From assembly GCA_029239415.1 (NCBI GenBank), contig JAQZAY010000107.1, positions 1-10,864 of the forward strand: DNA of 10,864 nt, in the 5' to 3' direction. The notes under the pieces were generated by a model. The model searched no databases. It was not told the DNA's origin and saw nothing but the letters and a program-made list of their open reading frames with translations. Shown piece after piece: positions 6,784-10,864 of this stretch (positions are counted from its first letter, which is position 1; every line of letters begins with the position of its first letter). The position numbers were made by a program, and so were the translations under genes. Source of the DNA: Pseudomonas sp. (GTDB lineage: Bacteria; Pseudomonadota; Gammaproteobacteria; Pseudomonadales; Pseudomonadaceae).

Positions 6784-7662
6784 TCAGGCATGCCTTGCAT
6801 GGCTGTCGAGCAGAGCCATGAAGGCTTTGGCGGCGTTCGACAGCGTTCGTTCCGTATGCAGAATGTAGCCTAGCTGGCGCGACAGCTGTATGCCGGGCAA
6901 AGCGATGGGTGCGACCTGCTCATCAAGCATGGTGCGGGGCAGCACGCTCCATGCAAGGCCTATGGACACCATCATCTTGATGGTTTCCAGGTAGTTGGTG
7001 CTCATGGCGATGTTCGGCGCCAGCCCCTGGCTTTCGAACAGGCGCTGGACGATGTGGTGGGTAAAGGTGTTGCCGCCCGGAAACACGGCCGGGTGGTGGG
7101 CCACGTCGGCCAGGCTCACCGTGCTGTTGCTGGCCAGTGGGTGCTCGGGCGCCGCGACGAAGTCGAGCGGGTCTTCCCACACCGTGACTGCGCGCACCAG
7201 GCGATGGGGTTCGGGGGCCAGGGTAATGACGGCAATTTCCGCCCGGCCATGGAGGATTTCGTCGTAGGCCGCTTCCGAATCCATGAACTGAATATCCAGC
7301 GCCACTGCCGGGTACTGACGGGTGAAGGCCCGTAGCAGCGGGGGCAGGCGGTGCAAGCCAATATGATGGCTGGTGGCCAGGGTCAGTCGGCCTGCCACTT
7401 CACCGGTCAGATTGGTCAGGGCGCGCCGCGTATCATCGAGCACATTGAGGATCTGGTAGGCACGTGGCAACAGGGCACGACCGGCCTCGGTCAAGGTGAC
7501 TTCGCGACCGAGGCGGTCGAACAGACGCACGTCCAGTTGCTGCTCCAGGCCGGCGATGCGCTTGCTGATGGCCGGCTGGGTCAGATGCAGCCGCTCGCCG
7601 GCCCCGGAAAAGCTGCCAACCTCGGCAATGGCGATAAAGGCGCTGAGATTGGCCAGGTCCAT
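6784..7662 (-). CDS. LysR-family transcriptional regulator divergent from leuC
   Basis: A 292-residue protein with the standard LysR plan. The winged helix-turn-helix is at about 1-60 (SFSGAGERLHLTQPAISKRI, 17-36, covers the recognition helix), followed by a linker helix and a two-lobe effector domain from about 90 to 290. AGGAA (7671-7675, minus strand) lies 8 bases before the ATG. It is transcribed away from leuC across a 127-bp gap, the usual arrangement for a LysR protein that controls its divergent neighbour and itself. A leucine-pathway metabolite would be a natural effector, but that is inference. It could instead act on the PAS-GGDEF-EAL gene 60 bp downstream, which may be cotranscribed: the gap between them has only a 5-bp hairpin (6766-6780) with no T tract. 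Confidence 0.92.
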   Translation of the reverse strand: MDLANLSAFIAIAEVGSFSGAGERLHLTQPAISKRIAGLEQQLDVRLFDRLGREVTLTEAGRALLPRAYQILNVLDDTRRALTNLTGEVAGRLTLATSHHIGLHRLPPLLRAFTRQYPAVALDIQFMDSEAAYDEILHGRAEIAVITLAPEPHRLVRAVTVWEDPLDFVAAPEHPLASNSTVSLADVAHHPAVFPGGNTFTHHIVQRLFESQGLAPNIAMSTNYLETIKMMVSIGLAWSVLPRTMLDEQVAPIALPGIQLSRQLGYILHTERTLSNAAKAFMALLDSHARHA

Positions 7663-7789
7663 TATCTTGATTCCTGTTTGTTATACAAAGCATGAAAATT
7701 ATGAATTTGAGTTATTCAATCTATCCTCATAGCATCGTCCCTACAAGCCAAGGGGTTAACTGGCGTAGAAACTGATGAGGAACCGTTCG
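7663..7789. promoter_or_regulatory. Divergent LysR/leuC control region
   Basis: This AT-rich 127-bp gap carries both promoters. For leuC a candidate is TTGAGT (7707-7712), 17 bases, TAGCAT (7730-7735). For the LysR gene a candidate -10 TATAAC reads on the minus strand at 7685-7680 with a poor -35, as expected for a regulated promoter. A dyad TGAAT-N7-ATTCA (7702-7718) overlaps the leuC -35 and is a candidate LysR site, though it does not fit the T-N11-A core. The leuC leader of about 50 bases shows no leucine-rich leader peptide or attenuator. Confidence 0.55.
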
Positions 7790-9223
7790 ATGGCCGGCAG
7801 AACGCTGTACGACAAACTCTGGGATTCGCATGTGGTCAAGCAGCGTGACGATGGCTCGTCGCTGATCTACATCGATCGCCACATCATCCACGAAGTGACT
7901 TCGCCACAGGCGTTCGAAGGCCTGCGCCTCGCGGCCCGCAAGCCATGGCGCATCGATGCCAACATCGCCACCCCGGACCACAACGTGCCGACCACCCCGG
8001 AACGCAAGGGCGGCATCGAGGCCATCGTCGACCAGGTGTCGCGCCTGCAGGTGCAGACCCTCGACGAGAACTGCGACGAGTACGGCATCAACGAATTCAA
8101 GATGAATGACGTGCGCCAGGGCATCGTCCACGTCATCAGCCCGGAGCAGGGCGCCACCTTGCCCGGCATGACCGTGGTCTGTGGCGACTCGCACACCTCG
8201 ACCCATGGCGCCTTTGGCGCGCTGGCCCACGGCATCGGCACCTCGGAAGTCGAGCACGTGCTCGCCACCCAGTGCCTGGTGGCCAAGAAGATGAAGAACA
8301 TGCTGGTGCGCGTCGAAGGACAGCCGGCGTTCGGCGTGACCGCCAAGGACATCGTCCTCGCCGTGATCGGCAAGATCGGGACCGCAGGCGGCAACGGCCA
8401 TGCCATGGAATTTGCCGGCAGCGCGATCCGCGCACTGTCCATGGAAGGCCGCATGACCATCTGCAACATGTCGATCGAGGCGGGTGCGCGGGTGGGCCTG
8501 GTGGCCACCGACGAGACGACCATCGCCTACGTGAAGGGCCGCCCCTACGCGCCGAACGGCGAGCAGTGGGACCGCGCGGTGGCCGCCTGGCAGGACCTGG
8601 TCTCCGACGACGATGCCGTGTTCGACACCGTGGTCGAGCTGGACGCCTCGCAGATCAAGCCGCAGGTCAGCTGGGGCACTTCTCCGGAAATGGTCCTGGC
8701 CGTCGACCAGCGGGTCCCCGACCCTGCTGCCGAGCCGGACCTGGTCAAGCGCGGTTCGATCGAGCGCGCGCTCAAGTACATGGGCCTGGACGCCAACCAG
8801 GCGATCACCGACATTCGCCTGGACCGTGTGTTCATCGGCTCCTGCACCAACTCGCGCATCGAAGACCTGCGCGCCGCCGCCGAGATCGCCAAGGGCCGCA
8901 AGGTCGCCGCGACCGTGAAGCAGGCGATCGTCGTGCCGGGTTCCGGCCTGGTCAAGGCCCAGGCCGAGCGCGAGGGGCTGGACAAGGTGTTCATCGAGGC
9001 CGGCTTCGAATGGCGTGAACCTGGCTGCTCCATGTGCCTGGCGATGAACCCGGACCGGCTCGAGAGCGGCGAGCACTGCGCCTCCACCTCCAACCGCAAC
9101 TTCGAGGGGCGCCAGGGCGCCGGTGGTCGTACCCACCTGGTAAGCCCGGCCATGGCCGCAGCCGCTGCAGTGACGGGCCACTTCATCGATGTCCGCGAAT
9201 TGATCCAAGGGAGCGCAGCATGA
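7790..9223 (+). CDS. leuC: 3-isopropylmalate dehydratase large subunit LeuC
   Basis: A 477-residue aconitase-family subunit. With LeuD it interconverts 2- and 3-isopropylmalate, the second step of leucine synthesis, in the cytoplasm. The three cysteine ligands of the [4Fe-4S] cluster are visible: Cys352 in GSCTNSR, and Cys413 and Cys416 in PGCSMC. The substrate-contact segment [13 protein letters not shown] (131-143) and the [11 protein letters not shown] segment (440-450) are intact. The start at 7790 gives [14 protein letters not shown], the normal family N terminus, with AGGA (7777-7780) 9 bases upstream. An in-frame ATG at 7775 would begin inside that ribosome site's surroundings and is less likely. 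The leuD start overlaps its stop as ATGA, implying translational coupling of the two subunits. Confidence 0.98.
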   Translation: MAGRTLYDKLWDSHVVKQRDDGSSLIYIDRHIIHEVTSPQAFEGLRLAARKPWRIDANIATPDHNVPTTPERKGGIEAIVDQVSRLQVQTLDENCDEYGINEFKMNDVRQGIVHVISPEQGATLPGMTVVCGDSHTSTHGAFGALAHGIGTSEVEHVLATQCLVAKKMKNMLVRVEGQPAFGVTAKDIVLAVIGKIGTAGGNGHAMEFAGSAIRALSMEGRMTICNMSIEAGARVGLVATDETTIAYVKGRPYAPNGEQWDRAVAAWQDLVSDDDAVFDTVVELDASQIKPQVSWGTSPEMVLAVDQRVPDPAAEPDLVKRGSIERALKYMGLDANQAITDIRLDRVFIGSCTNSRIEDLRAAAEIAKGRKVAATVKQAIVVPGSGLVKAQAEREGLDKVFIEAGFEWREPGCSMCLAMNPDRLESGEHCASTSNRNFEGRQGAGGRTHLVSPAMAAAAAVTGHFIDVRELIQGSAA

Positions 9224-9864
9224 AAGCCTTTACCCAGCACACCGGTCTCGTCGCTCCGTTGGATCGTGCCAACGTCGACACCGACCAGATCATTCCCAAG
9301 CAGTTTCTCAAGTCGATCAAGCGCACCGGCTTTGGCCCCAACCTGTTCGACGAGTGGCGCTACCTGGACGTCGGCCAGCCCTACCAGGACAACAGCAAGC
9401 GGCCGTTGAACACCGAGTTCGTGCTCAACCACGCGCGCTACCAGGGTGCCAGCGTGTTGCTGGCGCGCGAGAACTTCGGCTGCGGCTCCAGCCGCGAACA
9501 CGCGCCCTGGGCGCTGGACGAATATGGCTTTCGCAGTGTCATCGCGCCAAGCTTCGCCGACATTTTCTTCAACAACAGCTTCAAGAACGGCCTGCTGCCG
9601 ATCATCCTCAGCGACGAGGAAGTCGACGAGCTGTTCAGGCAGGTCGAGGCCAACCCGGGCTACCAGCTGACCATCGACCTGCAGGCCCAGGCCGTGACCC
9701 GCCCGGATGGCAAGGTGCTGCATTTCGAGATCGATGCCTTCCGCAAGCATTGCCTGCTCAATGGCCTGGACGACATCGGCCTGACTTTGCAGGACAGCGA
9801 TGCCATCAAGGCATTCGAGGGCAAGCACCGCGCCAGCCAGCCATGGCTGTTCCGCGACGCGTGA
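9220..9864 (+). CDS. leuD: 3-isopropylmalate dehydratase small subunit LeuD
   Basis: A 214-residue swivel-domain subunit that completes the isopropylmalate isomerase active site with LeuC. Diagnostic segments are [13 protein letters not shown] (18-30), the substrate-binding [14 protein letters not shown] (86-99) and the [16 protein letters not shown] stretch (112-127). Length is typical for the proteobacterial enzyme. The ATG overlaps the leuC stop by four bases, and AAGGGAGC (9208-9215 region) inside the end of leuC is its ribosome site. The overlap should keep the two subunits at equal levels. Confidence 0.98.
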   Translation: MKAFTQHTGLVAPLDRANVDTDQIIPKQFLKSIKRTGFGPNLFDEWRYLDVGQPYQDNSKRPLNTEFVLNHARYQGASVLLARENFGCGSSREHAPWALDEYGFRSVIAPSFADIFFNNSFKNGLLPIILSDEEVDELFRQVEANPGYQLTIDLQAQAVTRPDGKVLHFEIDAFRKHCLLNGLDDIGLTLQDSDAIKAFEGKHRASQPWLFRDA

Positions 9865-9878
9865 ACACCCGTATTTTC

Positions 9879-9901
9879 CGGCGCGCCGAGCAGGCGCGCC
9901 G
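9879..9901 (+). repeat. GC-rich hairpin between leuD and leuB
   Basis: Two copies of the self-complementary octamer GGCGCGCC (9880-9887 and 9893-9900), separated by GAGCA, form a 9-bp stem with C9879-G9901. No T tract follows, so it is unlikely to be a strong terminator. It lies in the 58-bp gap between leuD and leuB and could stabilise the upstream mRNA end, attenuate leuB, or be a remnant of a lost gene. Confidence 0.7.
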
Positions 9902-9922
9902 CTTGAATGGATAGAGGAACGC

Positions 9923-10864
9923 ATGAGCAAGCAGATTCTGATTCTCCCAGGTGATGGCATTGGTCCGGAAATCATGGCCGAGGCGGTCAAGGTGCTGGAA
10001 CTGGCGAACGACAAGTTCCAGCTCGGCTTCGCCCTGGAGCACGACGTGATCGGTGGCGCGGCCATCGACAAGCACGGCGTGCCGCTGGCCGACGAGACCC
10101 TGGAGCGTGCGCGCAAGGCCGATGCCGTGCTGCTGGGCGCGGTCGGCGGACCGAAGTGGGACAAGATCGAGCGCGACGTGCGCCCGGAGCGTGGCCTGCT
10201 GAAGATCCGCTCGCAACTGGGTCTGTTCGCCAACCTGCGTCCTGCGATCCTCTACCCGCAGCTGGCCGAGGCATCCTCGCTCAAGCCCGAAATCGTCGCC
10301 GGCCTGGATATCCTCATCGTCCGTGAGCTGACCGGCGGCATCTACTTCGGCGCGCCGCGCGGCACCCGTGAGCTCGAAGGTGGCGAACGCCAGGCCTACG
10401 ACACGCTGCCGTACAGCGAGAGCGAGATCCGCCGCATCGCCCGCGTGGGCTTCGACATGGCCCGCGTGCGCGGCAAGAAACTGTGCTCGGTGGACAAGGC
10501 CAACGTCCTGGCCTCGAGCCAGCTGTGGCGCGAAGTGGTCGAGGAGGTCGCCAAGGACTACCCGGACGTGGAATTGAGCCACATGTACGTCGATAACGCG
10601 GCCATGCAGCTGGTGCGCGCGCCCAAGCAGTTCGACGTGGTGGTGACCGACAACATGTTCGGTGACATTCTGTCGGATGAGGCTTCCATGCTGACCGGTT
10701 CCATCGGCATGCTGCCTTCAGCGTCCCTGGATGCCGACAACAAGGGCATGTACGAGCCTTGCCATGGCTCGGCGCCGGACATCGCGGGGCTGGGCATCGC
10801 CAACCCCTTGGCGACCATCCTCTCGGTGTCGATGATGCTGCGCTACAGCTTCAACCAGCATGCC
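9923..10864 (+). CDS. leuB: 3-isopropylmalate dehydrogenase LeuB (3' end beyond window)
   Basis: The first 314 residues of the roughly 360-residue NAD-dependent enzyme that oxidises and decarboxylates 3-isopropylmalate to 4-methyl-2-oxopentanoate, the third step specific to leucine. The N terminus has the nucleotide-fold start [10 protein letters not shown] (8-17). Substrate arginines are Arg96, Arg106 (FANLRP) and Arg134 (RELTGG). Tyr141 and Lys192 form the catalytic pair, and Asp224, Asp248 and Asp252 bind the metal. The NAD-site loop HGSAPDIAG (281-289) selects NAD over NADP. GAGGAA (9914-9919) lies 3 bases before the ATG. The frame is open to the window edge with no defect. Confidence 0.98.
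   Translation, partial: MSKQILILPGDGIGPEIMAEAVKVLELANDKFQLGFALEHDVIGGAAIDKHGVPLADETLERARKADAVLLGAVGGPKWDKIERDVRPERGLLKIRSQLGLFANLRPAILYPQLAEASSLKPEIVAGLDILIVRELTGGIYFGAPRGTRELEGGERQAYDTLPYSESEIRRIARVGFDMARVRGKKLCSVDKANVLASSQLWREVVEEVAKDYPDVELSHMYVDNAAMQLVRAPKQFDVVVTDNMFGDILSDEASMLTGSIGMLPSASLDADNKGMYEPCHGSAPDIAGLGIANPLATILSVSMMLRYSFNQHA

Noticed and set aside
7736..7789. Leucine attenuator before leuC
   Set aside because: The leader is too short and shows neither a run of leucine codons in a small frame nor a terminator hairpin.
7727..9208. A 493-codon minus-strand frame antisense to leuC
   Set aside because: Low-complexity composition and no motif. The plus strand encodes a complete LeuC with all cluster ligands, so this is a codon-bias shadow.
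8545..10233. A long minus-strand frame spanning leuC, leuD and leuB
   Set aside because: It runs through three well-identified genes and their gap, has no known domain, and is explained by third-position GC.

Overview
The window looks like core chromosome of a GC-rich gammaproteobacterium, most likely a fluorescent Pseudomonas close to the P. putida group. This rests on the strong G/C third-codon bias, the heat-shock gene ibpA with a short ROSE-like leader, the leuC-leuD-leuB order with a divergent LysR gene, and a tRNA-Glu / TetR / hydrolase / thioesterase / dusC / ibpA order that resembles what I remember of P. putida. No search was run. I see no insertion sequence, phage gene, CRISPR array or origin.

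Layout. 20-95: tRNA-Glu(UUC), followed by a strong terminator. 269-2147, plus strand: a probable small operon of a TetR-family regulator, an alpha/beta hydrolase and a hotdog thioesterase. An AT-rich dyad upstream of the regulator is a likely autoregulatory operator. 2201-3145: dusC, which modifies tRNA, with its own promoter. 3191-3727: ibpA (small heat-shock protein), behind a sigma-32-type promoter and a 5' leader with the features of a ROSE-type RNA thermometer. A perfect hairpin at 3741-3769 sits between ibpA and the convergent gene that follows. 3778-6723, minus strand: a large cytoplasmic c-di-GMP protein with four PAS domains, GGDEF and EAL. 6784-7662, minus strand: a LysR-type regulator, divergent from leuC. 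7790-10864, plus strand: leuC, leuD and leuB, with leuB cut by the window end.

How the genes work together. leuC and leuD encode the two subunits of isopropylmalate isomerase, and leuB the next enzyme of leucine synthesis. The divergent LysR gene is placed to act on leuC, on itself, or on the PAS-GGDEF-EAL gene 60 bp downstream on the same strand. The TetR operon may respond to an acyl or ester compound, but its substrate cannot be read from sequence. tRNA-Glu and dusC are translation housekeeping, and ibpA is protein-folding stress defence.

Nothing here looks like a wholly new system. The points most worth a second look are the ibpA thermometer and promoter, the A-A'-B-B' PAS arrangement in the c-di-GMP protein, the TetR operator with overlapping inverted and direct repeats, and the short leuD-leuB gap. 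That gap holds a hairpin of two GGCGCGCC units where, as I recall, other Pseudomonas carry a methyltransferase gene.
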